Assembly (NCBI RefSeq): GCF_021018895.1
Contig: NC_079372.1
Coordinates: 19,263,737 to 19,327,736, forward strand
Source: Seriola aureovittata
Lineage: Eukaryota > Chordata > Actinopteri > Carangiformes > Carangidae
Direction of reading: 5' to 3'
DNA length: 64,000 nt
Numbering within the stretch: the stretch's first letter is position 1; every line of letters starts with the position of its first letter. The notes under the pieces were generated by a model. That model was not told the DNA's origin. It saw only the letters and a program-made list of their open reading frames with translations, and ran no database searches. The translations under genes and the position numbers were made by a program. Shown here one piece after another: positions 1 to 11,561 of the stretch.

Positions 1-3000
1 CATGTGGAATGCGTTTGTTTGTACAATATTCATGTATGTGTATTGCATGCGTGCTGTGCCATTGCTTATGAATTATATATCCATATTCAAATGCTGCCCT
101 CCAGTAGTAAAGCTTTAATCACCAACAGCCAGTGCCTCCGGTGATGAATGATTGATAGAAATGGGGCAAAAAAAGCCGGCTTTAACTCTGACTTCAAAGA
201 CGGCAGACTGCTGCTCGCAGAGCGCATGAGCATCCATCAACGCCACCACAAACACTCTCCTGTCAACAGACGCACACAAACACACACACACACAGCAAAG
301 AGAAAGAAAAAAAAATCACTCCAAATGAGGGAGAGAGAGAGCGAGAGAGAGAGAGGAGGCTCTCTGCAGAGACCATCATTACCAATGCAAAAAGCTCTGG
401 TGCAAAAGGACAAACTGTCTGCGATAAAAGAACGATAAATAGGACAAAAACTCCTGAGGGGGAGAAGTGAGTTGGCAGGGAGCTGCTACGTAAGTGAGTC
501 CTTCAGATTTAGCCGAGGCACGCAGGCGTGACAATACTGTCGTTCCTCCTCTACGTCCCACGAGTATAAATGTGTGTTAGCATGTGGGTGAAATGAAAAG
601 ATTTCAAATTAAAAAAAAAAAACCCTATACCAAAGATTTGCGCCTCATTAGGATTCACCTAACATTATGTGTAGGACTTAATTACACTGCTATAATCGCC
701 TATTTGATCTGCAATTATTCACCGAGGTGTGAAATGTGATACCTATTGAGACGGCGGAAAGCCTGGGAGACTCACGGGGTGTCAGCTTAAAGCTCGGCAG
801 ATATTTGTTGAGAAAGAGACTCGGAGTGGAGAGCATAGAGCAGAGATGCTATCACCAAGAATGGTGGCATGCATTGCCTTTCCTCTTGGCTACACCTGTC
901 AGTCAGGTGCCAAGCTTAGCGTCAGGCGGCTTGCTCCCTGGGAAGTGCCTAATGTGTGTGCATATCTCGAGCAGGGAGCTCCTGTGACATGGGATAAGGG
1001 AAGAAAAGCACACACGTCTGAGAGAGCAAAGAAGCAGCAGCGGCACAGTCTGTTCAGCTGATGCTTCTCTTAATCAGGTTTAACAGTCCATTTGCTTGTG
1101 TTTCTGCTTTTTTTCCTCTCAGTGGAGCAATGGACAGTCATGTCACAGGGTAGGAAAAAAAAAATCATTGTCATCTTGGCATGTCTCAGCCATGTAGTTA
1201 CGGTTGAAAGGTGGTTATTAAGATTGTCTTTACGGTGTCAGCCGCACTCAGCGAGAAGGAGGAGGAATCTGGATACAGGAGACCAGGGGAGAAAGACAAG
1301 GGAACCACAGAGCCAAGAAGAAGAAAATGATAGGGACAAACTGCCTGAAGAAAAGGGATTAAATCAGGACGAAAAAAAATAAAAATAAAAACAGGTTAAC
1401 AAAGGAAGCGGCGGAAGAATACGGCGAGGCAAACAGAAAGAGAGATTGAATAATGAGAGAAAATCGCAGGACATGGAGCAGAAATTGTGAAGGCAACAGA
1501 ACCCTGACTAAAACGCAGGCGGAGGACTGCCGATGCCATATGCTGTCACTCGTTGCCAATTTGCTGCAAACCTACAGGTGATAACACCATATGGTAGAGG
1601 TGGGTCATTGCCAACTTGGTGGCCATTTTCCCCTGGTGCTAGAATTTGTTCATTGGCCCAAATGCCCTCCCTCTGGTGCTTGGTACAGTAGCTCTTGCAT
1701 TATTTTTTTTTTCATGGATTTCTCAGATATCATTTGCTGCGAAACAGCAAAGAAGCCAGAAAAACTCCTCCCTGTACTCTGCGTGTGGCTGTGCTGCCTG
1801 TTAGCTCGGAGACTTCACAGACAGCTGGGTAACATCACAGTTAACTGAGAGTTCTCTGTCACCAGCAGAAAAAAATCTGAAGCTTTTTCTGCAGGATTGT
1901 GATTTTTTTTTTCTTTTTTTTCAGCCTGCCCATTAGAGGCAGACTGTGCAGCAGCAGTCACACTCTGTGGTATAATAAAAAGTTGCGGCAGATCAATGAT
2001 GTTAAAAAAAGATCAATATTCACTCATTTATAGAAAGCCCTTGGCATTGCTCTCTTGTCAAACCACATAGCAGCTTGGTGAGCATTAGCATGCCACAGCG
2101 CTGAGGCCGGGCGTCTGGAAGCACTGCATGTAAGCAGTGGGAGGGAGGGCGGGCAGGGCTGCAGCGTGGCGAGGGGTGGAGGCAGAGCAAATGCTAATTC
2201 GCACCCAGCCACACGTGAAATGAGCTCGAGATCTAACCCCCGAGCCGACAGCAGTGGCGGAGCAGCTACCCGCGGTGCGACCGCGTCCGGGAAAAGAAAT
2301 TAAAAAATCCTCTGTGGCTGTCGGTGAGCCCGAGTGTTCGCCTGTCTCTTCCTCCCCTGAGGGTTCGATAGAGAAAGAGTCCGCTGAGAGGCATCTTCTT
2401 GCCTTCTCTGCGCAGCAATGCTAGGCGAGGGATTACACACAACCCACAATTCCATTGCCAGGCAACAGAGGAATGTGAAACCAGACTGGATTTTGGCTCC
2501 TTTTGCTGGTAACCCACGGCACTGAATTTGTAATTACCAGATGTTCAGGGACTTATCAAAGCCTTGTTGATCTCTTGCTGAGTCTATTTGTATTTTTTAT
2601 CTGTGTACCTGCAACTGCGGATCAACAACGACCATGCCAACAGCCTCGCCTCCTATTGATATGACCTAGTTTGGGTTTGACAAAGAGCACCCAAGGGAGA
2701 TGGATGAAAAGGACTCTGCTTTTTTACGACACAGTATTTGGTCACTTGATCTGTGCCCACTGAGCGATGAGGTGAACGAACATTTTTACACCCCAAAATG
2801 CCAGACACCTGGCCGTGGCTCTTGGCCAGACCCACACAGCTGGCACTTCCCTTCCACACCGCACTCGCCGGCAGCGTCTCTAGAACCCTGTTGTGACGCA
2901 AGCTGGCAGTCGGCGCAACAACTTCACTGTACATGAAAGCCATGGCCTTGGCACATGTCCTAGTACCAATTACACCGATCCAAACAACATCCATCACCCT

Positions 3001-3798
3001 CTGGACCAAAGGGGCAAGGAGCTGCACCTTCTACTCCACGTAACATGTACTCTAGATCCGCCATCACACTGAAACGGCGTCGTGTTCCTGCCAGCATAAG
3101 GCTGCAAAAGGAATGACGCATTTCCCAACAGGGGGGGTGGGGGGTTTGAAGATGGAGCCAAATCCCGACAAAGGGGCGAGAAAAGCATAGAGGAAGTGTC
3201 ATCGCAATCTTGTGGGATTGCAGGGCTCAGACTCAGACTTCCAGTCAAACTGCACAACCCGTGGATTTGAACACTACAGTACCTCACCCTTTCTTATTCT
3301 GACGTTTCCCCCAGTGGCACACATGATTTTGCTCTCACCTGACAGTCCATGAGAAGAAGACGGGGCTTATTTTTTAATGCACTCCGTAAAATTAACCAAA
3401 TATTTCTTATTAGACAATCAGAATCACAGAGCTTTAGAAACTGCATTTTAAGAAACAATGAAAAGTTCAAAATTCTCAGAAGAGAACTTGAATAACGAAC
3501 ATGAAACTCTGATCTTGTGTCCTTTGAAATAAAATACTTTGGATTTGCCTAATCTCAAATGAGGATCACTGCTCAACCTGCTGTTATGTGCAGGTAGTTT
3601 CTTTTAAACGCAAAACTCAAGCTAAAAAGTGCGTTCACGTCGCTGTGGCTTCACTCTCTCCGAGACTGAGACGGAGAGCTGGATAGGAGGAGAAACAGCA
3701 GGAGGCCCACGACACCGCTCATTATCTCCGGATCAGGGTCTGACAACAGTCGGCCATCCGTGCGACGTGTGATGCATGGAGGCACCGACGGGGCTCAC
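1..3798 (-). other. agrn: agrin intron after FS9 (3' part beyond window)
   Basis: Downstream intron on the transcript. No stretch here shows an agrin SEA, EGF or laminin G pattern or a convincing coding exon on either strand. It holds short low-complexity tracts: a GA-rich run near 330-356 and a G-rich run near 3128-3151. Open frames present are short and unlike known proteins. A small Ser/Thr-rich exon could escape notice by eye. Confidence 0.7.
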
Positions 3799-3904
3799 CT
3801 GTGCACTGTCCGAAGTGTTGCACTGTGATGTCCTTGTCTTGCCTGCAGGCGATGGTCCTCAGCTGGCACTGGTCGGCATAAGTCACCCCATCAGAGCCGC
3901 ACAC
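3799..3904 (-). CDS. agrn: agrin exon: Kazal half of FS9
   Basis: This 106-base exon (phase 0 in, phase 1 out) begins [15 protein letters not shown], continues [16 protein letters not shown] and ends GQCTG. It has the same length and phases as the FS8 Kazal exon. The acceptor is actgtggagcag, preceded by a CT-rich tract and then a run of 22 C on the transcript strand. The donor is GTGAGC. The next exon should encode the Ser/Thr-rich spacer leading to the SEA domain; none was found in the remaining 3.8 kb. Confidence 0.97.
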
Positions 3905-3936
3905 CTGCTCCACAGTGACAGAGATGGAGAGAGAGA

Positions 3937-3958
3937 GGGGGGGGGGGGGGGGGGGGGG
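3937..3958. repeat. 22-base G homopolymer (C22 on transcript strand)
   Basis: An uninterrupted G run on the plus strand lies 32 bases upstream of the FS9b acceptor on the transcript, inside a 159-base intron. On the transcript it reads as C22 followed by a CT-rich tract, so it extends the polypyrimidine tract. Length may vary between individuals or be an assembly error. Confidence 0.9.
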
Positions 3959-4063
3959 AAGATGGGAACACACGTTAGCTTCCTGCAGGTCACTGAAGCA
4001 AAGTCTTTCTATTTATAACCTGTGGATCAAAATACTTATTTCTCAAGTGCAGAAAGTTCCCAC

Positions 4064-4188
4064 CTTAGTCTTGTTTTTCTCATCGCAGTCAGGTGCGGGG
4101 CACTCGCAGTGGGCTTGGCCGTTCACCTCAATGCAAGAAGCCCCAAAGCTGCACTCTAACTCCTGGCATGAAGTGGGAGCCTCAGGTC
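4064..4188 (-). CDS. agrn: agrin exon: first half of FS9
   Basis: This 125-base exon (phase 1 in, phase 0 out) encodes the EGF-like half of FS9, beginning GPEAPTSCQELECSFGASC and ending in CDEKNKTK. Asn-Lys-Thr near the end is an N-glycosylation sequon. Like FS8, the exon stops exactly before the Kazal motif. The donor is AAG/GTGGGA and the acceptor cttccacag. The intron after it is only 159 bases and holds a 22-base homopolymer run. Confidence 0.96.
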
Positions 4189-5629
4189 CTGTGGAAGACG
4201 GCGATTTGTGTTGTTAGATTTTCTGTGTGGCTCCACACTCATGCAGTTTGAGACAGGAGAGAGTAGCTGCTTCATGACTTCTGATTGTGGCGGTTGTTGT
4301 GGAAATGCGGAGCTAAATTAAAAGTTAAATTAGCATGCATATTTAATGTTTTACAGTTACAGAACTCTTGCTTACTTTTATTAAGTAAGCACGAGTTCTG
4401 CCTGTTAAACAGCCAATAAATTAGTTTCTCAAAAATTTGTAAAGCATGATGAAATATGAACGTAATCAAACAGGAATAAGTTTTCTGAGTCCTCACCACA
4501 TTCATATACACAGTAACATAATAGTGCGGCTGCTGCTGCATCAAGCTTACTCCGCTTTTCCGTGTGACGTCATACCAACGATTTTGATTTGGACAAATAA
4601 AATGAACGGATCTCCAACCGGTGGAGGACGAGACTCTCTCTTTGTGTCACGAATCCAATCTACAGTGGGGTGTTTGCAAGCACAACGGTGGGTACGTTTC
4701 AAAACCAGAAGAGGTTGTCCAGCCTTCAAAAACAGCACAGTGCAGCAGAGATAATGTACTCATGAGATTCTCTATATACCTGTCACATGTCACACAGCGT
4801 GACTTATTCATAGTTTCACAAACCAGAATTTTTTCCTGAAACTGCAGTCAGTTATGTAAAGGTCTGCACTCGGGGTATTTTTTTCCACAGCGTTCTGCTG
4901 AAAGTCTCCAAAGGAGCGTTTGAAGCCTTGGAAGTTTCCGCAACAGGAGCTGCTGCCGGGGAGCCCACCGTCCACTGGCCAACTGTGAGTGTAGGGTCTT
5001 TGCATTGTTGCAACATCACAGAGGCTTTCAGTGCCCTTCCACCCCTTGGCTCCTGCTTTCATGTGCTACCACCTCTCAGTATCTTGTCTTTTCATCTGGC
5101 AGGGGTGTGTGGCAAAGTGCCCCACCACTGTGCCGGGACCGCTGGCTTCATTAAGTGTTTGACTTCCAGTCGATATCTGATGGTGCATCTTAATCAAGGA
5201 GCTGCAGGTCCCCGCAGCAGGAACTAAACTTTCCTTCAACCGGCGTTTTAGCTCGTGCAGCCACTGGAGCTGTTTCTATTATTAATCTAAGTGTAATCAA
5301 TAGTCTTTATGCAGGAGTATAAACATACACATTCAAGTGAATGGTCCAAAATGGCGTATGGTGAAGAGGAAATAAAATGTCAGTGGAGCGATATGTCATG
5401 CACATATCATTTGTACACTCAAGTATTTTCCTAATCACTATCGATTAACTGCCCTGTAGCCTCCCTCCTTCCAATAAAGCAGATGGATGTGAAGAGCACA
5501 CAGAGAAAAGACTGGCTGCTGCAAGGCTGATCCATGGATCAGAGACAAGTGACAGCAAAACACTTTAGAATGATGGAGAGAAGAAGAGAAAAACGCGCGC
5601 CATGTTGCCTCTGCGCGCTCTCTTATTAC
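4189..5629 (-). other. agrn: agrin intron LE2-FS9 (1.4 kb)
   Basis: Intron with ordinary AT-rich sequence. I see no recognisable gene, RNA or repeat family in it. Short ORFs on both strands lack coding signs. Confidence 0.75.
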
Positions 5630-5773
5630 CTTTGTCGCAGCCGTTCATGCCCATCTTGCTTCCATCTGGACACACGTTGCACTTCATGCCCTTCACTCCC
5701 GTCTTGCAGGAGCACAAGCCCGACATCTGTTCGCAGTCGTCCCGGACCGAGCCCGTGGCGTCGCAGTTACACG
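5630..5773 (-). CDS. agrn: agrin exon: laminin EGF-like domain LE2
   Basis: This 144-base exon (48 codons, phase 1-1) encodes the second laminin EGF module with eight cysteines: [16 protein letters not shown], then [17 protein letters not shown] and NGCDK. The DDCEQM-GLCSC segment is highly similar to the same domain in other vertebrate agrins. It is shorter than LE1, as expected. The acceptor is ctccgtggcag and the donor GTAATA. Confidence 0.97.
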
Positions 5774-7092
5774 CTGCCACGGAGATGTAGAGGGGGAAAA
5801 AAAAGAAGAAAGAAACAGGAAGAGATAGATTGATGAGAAAATTGTATCAATTGAGGACAGTGACAGGAAGAGGGATTCGAATAGCTTGGCTTATGTGGTG
5901 TACATAGTGGGTTTGAGGCGACCTTAGCCCCTGATCCCTGCTTCAGCTATATTGTTGTCAAGGGTTGGCAACAGTTCATCCAGCCTCAGGGGCCATTGAG
6001 GGAGGAGCAGGAGTGCATAGCAGAAACTCAAGAAAACAACCTTAGGGAAGGACATCAACCCCATCATGTTCCTAGAATCAATGATGTGTGTTTTTTTTCC
6101 CCTCCTCTCCTGCTGAACCTGGTATTGGTGTGCAGTGTGCTGTCTGCTTGCTGTGGGTAAACCTTGTTAAGGTCAGGCCACGGGTGAGGCACCTGCAGGC
6201 TTCCTGCTGTTGACTGAAAATGCTCTGTGGCTTTGGAAGCATATGTCCTATGATACCTCAGCGGCAGGGTACGAGCTGGTCACCATATTGCATTACACCA
6301 AGACAAACAAGGGGCCCTGACCCCGGGCGTCACTCGAATACAAATGAATACAGTTCGTTCAGTACAGTTTTGACATGACTGAAGGACACAAAAAACGACC
6401 ATCAAATCGCGGTTTAGCTGGTACTTAATCTACTTTTTACTGTCTATGCCAAAGTTAATACTTAATACCCTAAGTGTTGACTCAAAGATATTGTCATGAT
6501 TTTAGTGAGAAATGCATTTTCTCACTTACCTCTAATGGAATAGATTTGGTTTTATTTGTCCAGGCTTTTTAATACATCTGTGCCAAAATGTGTTTGGATC
6601 CATCCCACTACAATGTGTTGAATGGAGATTTAACAATAACAACATAACATTTTCAGAAGCAGTTTCTACAACTGTATTGTTTTACTACTCTTTCCGCTTT
6701 GGATGCAGTCGTTTTATGGTGAAGCATCTCGAGTAACTGGGACATCATTTGCTTCTACTTCTGTCTACTGTGTATATACGTCTATTGCATGTAAATTCTT
6801 TTCTTCCTGAGGTTTCTCTCGGTTTTTTAAAGTATTTTTGTGGATTGTAAAGCCCTCAGACGCAAATGTGTGATTTGTGATTGTTGGCTACATGAATAAA
6901 ACTGACTTGACAGATTTTTTCAAAACCCAGAAGAAACCCAAACTCTCTCTGCGCGGCTCGATAACTCTCAAGGTAAGTGTGAAAACTTGAACTTTCGACA
7001 AATGACTCCCACTCCTGCTGTTGAAGTCGTGTAACAGTATCAGGGTAAGTGCATCTGCTCGCTCAGCACGGATACTTAAAGACCGAGCTTAC
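5774..7092 (-). other. agrn: agrin intron LE1-LE2 (1.3 kb)
   Basis: Intron without genes. Its only recognisable content is a sequence near 6755-6910 that resembles the 3' end of a fish non-LTR retrotransposon, listed separately. Confidence 0.75.
6755..6910 (+). mobile_element. probable 3' tail of a fish non-LTR retrotransposon
   Basis: The segment has a 'cttcctgaggtttct' block, a 'ggattgtaaagccctc' block and a terminal 'acatgaataaaactgact'. These three blocks in this order resemble the 3' ends of LINE elements common in teleosts, where a '...ataaaattgaattga' tail is usual. Only the tail is visible, with no ORF. The match is from memory of such repeats; the family was not determined. Confidence 0.5.
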
Positions 7093-7257
7093 GTGTGCAG
7101 CCGCTCATGTTCTCCGTCACGATGCCGCGGAAGTTCCAGAAGCCCGGCTCGCAGCGGTCACACTTCTGTCCCCCGACGCCCGGCTTACAGGAGCACTGAC
7201 CGCTGGCCGGGTCACACGTCCCCTTGTAGGAGCCGTAGGCGTTACACTGACAGGTAC
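7093..7257 (-). CDS. agrn: agrin exon: laminin EGF-like domain LE1
   Basis: This 165-base exon (55 codons' worth of bases, phase 1-1) encodes an eight-cysteine laminin-type EGF module. Landmarks are [32 protein letters not shown] and [18 protein letters not shown]. The FWNF motif and the cysteine spacing are typical of laminin EGF repeats. Asn-Met-Ser near the end is an N-glycosylation sequon. The acceptor is tgttctcctcag and the donor GTAAGC. The first two bases complete a Ser codon begun by the linker exon. Confidence 0.97.
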
Positions 7258-7792
7258 CTGAGGAGAACAGGGCAATATTTAACTTTTAACTTCTTCTCGT
7301 TCGTGCCTCTCTGTCTTTGATAAGACCCAAATGTTATGTAATGTACAACAGCTGAATTCAGCTTACTATGAGAGATATTGAAGATTTAAACTGGGCTCAA
7401 ATGTTGGCCCAGTTGGATAAAGTGTGCTTAGGTGAGCTCCCTCTTTACCAAATCTCAGTCTATCCTTCTAAGTCTGCATTTTCTCCATCCATACTGTATC
7501 CCCTAGCTAACAGCTTGATGCAGCATTTTCTGCTCCATCTGTGTGCTATCATTCGTCAAGATCATCAGATGAAGAGATTTTTCCTGTTGATACAGTGCAA
7601 CATTATCTAATTATTCCTTGGATTAAGATGAAACATTTTCAGCTCTGCAACTTTGGAAGTGTAACTGCAGTCAAGGACAATAAGCCACCGTATGCTGAAA
7701 CAGGCTGATAGTATCTACAGTTTTTGTGCACACAACAAACTCAGGACACATGAGAGGCGAAGGGTCACAGTGGGACGCAGCAGAGGACTTAC
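7258..7792 (-). other. agrn: agrin intron between linker and LE1 (535 bases)
   Basis: Short intron with no recognisable feature. Donor GTAAGT and acceptor ctcctcag are both strong. Confidence 0.8.
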
Positions 7793-7912
7793 TGGGACAT
7801 CCAGCCAGTCCGACTCCTAAGGCGGCCGTTATGTTGTCGGAGCAGCAGCCGTACACAGACAGACTGCAGTGCTGGGGTGCTGTCAGCTCAGGCAGAGATG
7901 TGGCTGAAATCA
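7793..7912 (-). CDS. agrn: agrin exon: Cys-Cys linker between FS8 and LE1
   Basis: This exon (120 bases if the first acceptor is used; phase 1-1) encodes a linker ending in [20 protein letters not shown]. The motif [19 protein letters not shown] is strongly conserved in agrin just before the first laminin-EGF module and contains the N-glycosylation sequon Asn-Ile-Thr. Two in-frame acceptors are nine bases apart, one giving a start at 7912 and the other at 7903, so three residues are optional. A long pyrimidine tract precedes both. I chose the first AG after the tract. The donor is GTAAGT. Confidence 0.92.
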
Positions 7913-10738
7913 CTGATGAGGTAGGAACAACAAAAAATAAATAAATAAAAAGAAAAAAAAAAAAGGGAGGGGAACGTGGCACAAGGGGAGAAAGAAGAAC
8001 ACCAACATTTGAGTGGGATTTAGACAACACAATCTCGGAGCAACATGTAACTTTTTGCCAACAATGAGATTGGCTCGAGGGGCAGAGGTGGAGAGGCTGG
8101 CAGCCGGCTTCAAGATAACAATTCTATTTTCTACTTTCTCCACAATAGCTCAAAATCAGGGGGAAATGATGCTATTACCTCCAGTGAAAACAAACAATGG
8201 CATTGCTGGTGAATGTGCGGGAGCTGACATTTACCACCTACTAGGAGGCATGTTCTCTTCATTTGTTCTTGTCTAATATTACAGAATTGTGCTGCCGCCC
8301 TACAACCTTCCAGGAAAAAAGAAAAAGAAAAGCCTGCTGCATAATGTGAAGGAATGTGCCAAGCAGTTTCTGTCTGTGCGGTGTGTGTGTGGAGAGCTCC
8401 TTTGTCTGCGGAGGCACCAGCCTTCATACTAGTGTGACAGCTCTGAATACGCAACTGCATTCAACAAAATAAAAACAAACGTGTTCCCAAAACCTGGCGC
8501 TTCTCCAGAAAAATTGGAAGCCAACAACAAAACATACAGTAGTAGGAAAAAGGAAAGGGGAGGTTTGTTTAATGGCTGAGGCAAAAAAATATCATTGTTC
8601 AAATTCTCTCCAGGCTTTGGAGTGCAAAGGAAAGTTGCAGAGATAGAAAGCAGAAACCTTTCCCTCCCCTTTTTATTTTTCTCTGTCTCTCTCTATTCCC
8701 CTCCCGATCTCTTTTTCTTGTGTTGCTCATTTGGAGTTTGGAGGCTGGAGATACAGGGGCTATAAATCACAGTGTTACTGGTGTGGATATGAGCCTCAGC
8801 CTAATGGTGATGACTCGGCTCACTCTTTTTTCCAGTGCTTTCCCACTCCAGAGATGGGCTTTGGACACACTTCATTTAACTTGCCACTTTCCAGCCCTCC
8901 ATTCAGCTATCTGTACTGAGCCTATTAGGACGAGGAGAACTTTTAATTTCATATGTTCTTCTCCCCTCCAAGGGTTTTTCCTCTTCAGTGGCCATTGTCC
9001 GGCACAATGCGGCTCATTGTGACGTGCAATATCACCCTTGCGTTTACAAGGTCTGCTGCTGTGCTTCTTCTGTTGCAGCTAGACTTTTTTTAAATTCCTG
9101 CAAGAGCACATCTGCACGTGTTTGCTTGTGTAGTAAACCAATAAGTGTTTTTTCGGATTCCACCAAAATCCCTGACCCAGATTTTGAGTTTTGCAGGCAG
9201 CTATAGAGGATGGGCAAACTTTACACATGTGCATGCAGCAGATGACACTGTTGGCACCACATGCAAAAGAGTTTTAAGTTTTCCAAATCAGAACCACTTT
9301 CTTTCATGCTCCACTAGCGAAAGGTAGCATGTTTTGATAACTTTCTGGAGTTGAGGTCATACGAAGTTTCTCCTTACATAGCTAATGTGGAGGGCAGTGA
9401 AATTCCCCAAGATCTGAGTTTTTTTTTTTTTTCTTCCATTAGCCAATAGGAGAGGAGAGCCCAGAGCCCGCGTACCCATAGAGGGCTCTTCAAAAAAGGA
9501 TTGATTATCCATGGATGGTAGAGAAGCGTGACAGTCAGTGCCCAAGGAGGCCAGCTTAGGAAAGAGAAGAATCTGCAGGGATGTGTGTGAAAACACTGGC
9601 AGCTCCCTCATTCTCACTCTCTCTTCAACTCTCTCCATCCTCCTCTCTTTTCGACCCACGGGGAATCAAACAGGCTGGAATGATCACACGAAATCCCTTA
9701 AGTGCCTTTTGCTCTGCTCTGCGGGCCCGGGCTCGAATCGGGAGCAAAAGCTCTTCATTTAACACAGCCATGAAGAGGAAGAACTAACCTTTGCTACTTA
9801 ACCACCGATCTGACAACTATTGTGGCTGATAAATGCCATTCATTTACATGCAGACAGAGGGGGTTTTATATTAAAGTAAGTGGGGGAAAGTGATATCCCG
9901 AGGGTTGAGAAGCAAGCTTGTCAGCACAAGTTTAATGGTTTAAATTTTCAGAAATTGTAGGAAAGGAAAATGAATCATTATCACTATCAACTCAGTCTAT
10001 GTACGGTCGTGGAAATTACATCATCATCAATAATAAACACAAACCACTGTAGTAAATGAGTGTTGAAATATATACAGTGGAATGTGTCAGCGGAGATTCC
10101 CCTAAACAACAGTGAAATGTGATTGGCTCTTTAGATATCAACACCCAAACAACCAATTAGCAACAAAAAACCATGAGCTGCTGACGTGCTAGCATGCGCT
10201 AAATGCATGCACAGATGTATATGTTGTATATGTGGTAGTATGAAAACACACTTTGACGTTACATCTTCACACTCCTCAGCTACATGAATCCCAACAGGCG
10301 TAAAAAAAGCAAAGCGATCAAAGGCACAAAGTGGGAACAGAGGGAATAAATGATGAAACTAATGATTCAAGCTGGTTTTTACATTCACATTACATGAGCC
10401 TGTGAGAAAGATAACTGTGCGGCAGCCAGCCTCAGAGGAACGGTCAGTTTCTACATATAAACAAGGCTGTTGAATCAAGTCTCCCTGAGGAAATTACACA
10501 AACACACGCATCATATTCAACCACGACCTCCTTCCCTTCATTAGCTTGTGGCTACCGCGGTCACACTGCGGAGACAACAGCAGCGCTGTCAGAATTATAT
10601 TCCAACTACAGACTATTTACTACCCCATCAATGGATGGAATGAGTGGAGAAATGGGATGTCAGTGACAATGAGTCTTGGTGAGGGTGCTTCTGCTGCTAC
10701 TGCAACGGCATTAAATGTGAGTGGTGGGATGTACCGAC
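7913..10738 (-). other. agrn: agrin intron FS8b-linker (2.8 kb)
   Basis: Intron with no recognisable gene. It contains a long A-rich tract at 7925-7965, which is the T-rich pyrimidine tract of the linker exon acceptor, and a T run near 9420-9432. Confidence 0.75.
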
Positions 10739-10844
10739 CTGCACAGGGTCCCTGGTTCTGAATCAACAAGTGCTCTTGTTTCTCACATCTGGCCTTCTTC
10801 AGCTCGCACTCGTTGCTGTAGTTTTTGCCGTCGGAGCCGCAAAC
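10739..10844 (-). CDS. agrn: agrin exon: Kazal half of FS8
   Basis: This 106-base exon (phase 0 in, phase 1 out) starts directly with [15 protein letters not shown], continues KKARCEKQ, and ends GPCA. It completes FS8 with the last four of ten cysteines. The acceptor is cattcttttgtag and the donor GTCGGT, which departs from consensus at +3 (C instead of A or G). The reading frame joins seamlessly to the preceding exon (HNP-VCG). Confidence 0.96.
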
Positions 10845-11418
10845 CTACAAAAGAATGAAGAAAGTTTAGAGTTTAACCTGAGATTCTGTGTCAACCGGCT
10901 TATGGCACAGTTACTGTTTAAGTTGTGCCACCCAGAAGTGCCGTCGACTGGAACATCAGCCGAACAGCACATACTTTTAATCAAAAAATATATTTGACGG
11001 CCTGTGTCTTTAAGTATAAAATATAGATAGTGTTGACTCTTACCATTTAAAAACAAACCATCCCATCAGGCTTTAAAGATGATCATCATAATATTGTCAG
11101 TGAGTTATCTGCCGGCTACATCTGACAAATCTTACATTTGTACATTTTGGATCAAGAAAAGCAGCTTGTGTTTGCATTGTAACTATAAATGTACAGACAT
11201 GTGTCTCACCTGAACATAATCTCTAAAGTGATTTGCATTTATCCCTGATGAACTGTGAGAGATACAGATGTTACAGGAAACAATAAGTCGGCAGCAGTAT
11301 GTGTCGGGCGTTCGTGTGCTCCGGTTGTTACTCAAAAGTTTTGTGTCAGTTTCATTTTAAGGATTAGGCCGTGTGAGTTGTGTTGATTTGGAGTGGGGGT
11401 TTTTCAAGGCAGCCGTAC
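10845..11418 (-). other. agrn: agrin intron splitting FS8 (574 bases)
   Basis: Phase-0 intron between the EGF-like and Kazal halves of FS8. AT-rich; nothing else recognised. Confidence 0.85.
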
Positions 11419-11561
11419 CGGGTTGTGAGGCACGCTCTGGCAGGTGAAGTCGCAGACGCAGCGGTCCTCCTCCGCATCCTCATCCCACGAGCCTCCAAAC
11501 GTGCGACAGCGGTCCTGCTCACAGCTCTCCACGCCCGAGCCTGACCCTCCTGATCCGCAGT
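11419..11561 (-). CDS. agrn: agrin exon: first half of FS8 with Ser-Gly cluster
   Basis: This 143-base exon (phase 1 in, phase 0 out) encodes the EGF-like half of FS8. It begins [16 protein letters not shown] and continues with a tryptophan and acidic stretch (WDEDAEED) to CQSVPHNP. The GSGGSGSG run followed by acidic residues fits a glycosaminoglycan attachment consensus, and the same cluster in bird and mammal agrin is a known heparan sulfate site. The exon stops exactly before the Kazal motif. The donor is CCG/GTACGG, a poor match to consensus. The acceptor is tgtcatgcag. Confidence 0.97.

Noticed and set aside
2653..3287. Overlapping minus-strand frames with several Cys residues that might be a downstream agrin exon
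   Set aside because: No SEA, EGF or laminin G spacing is present, and no splice sites fit a phase-1 exon with agrin-like content.
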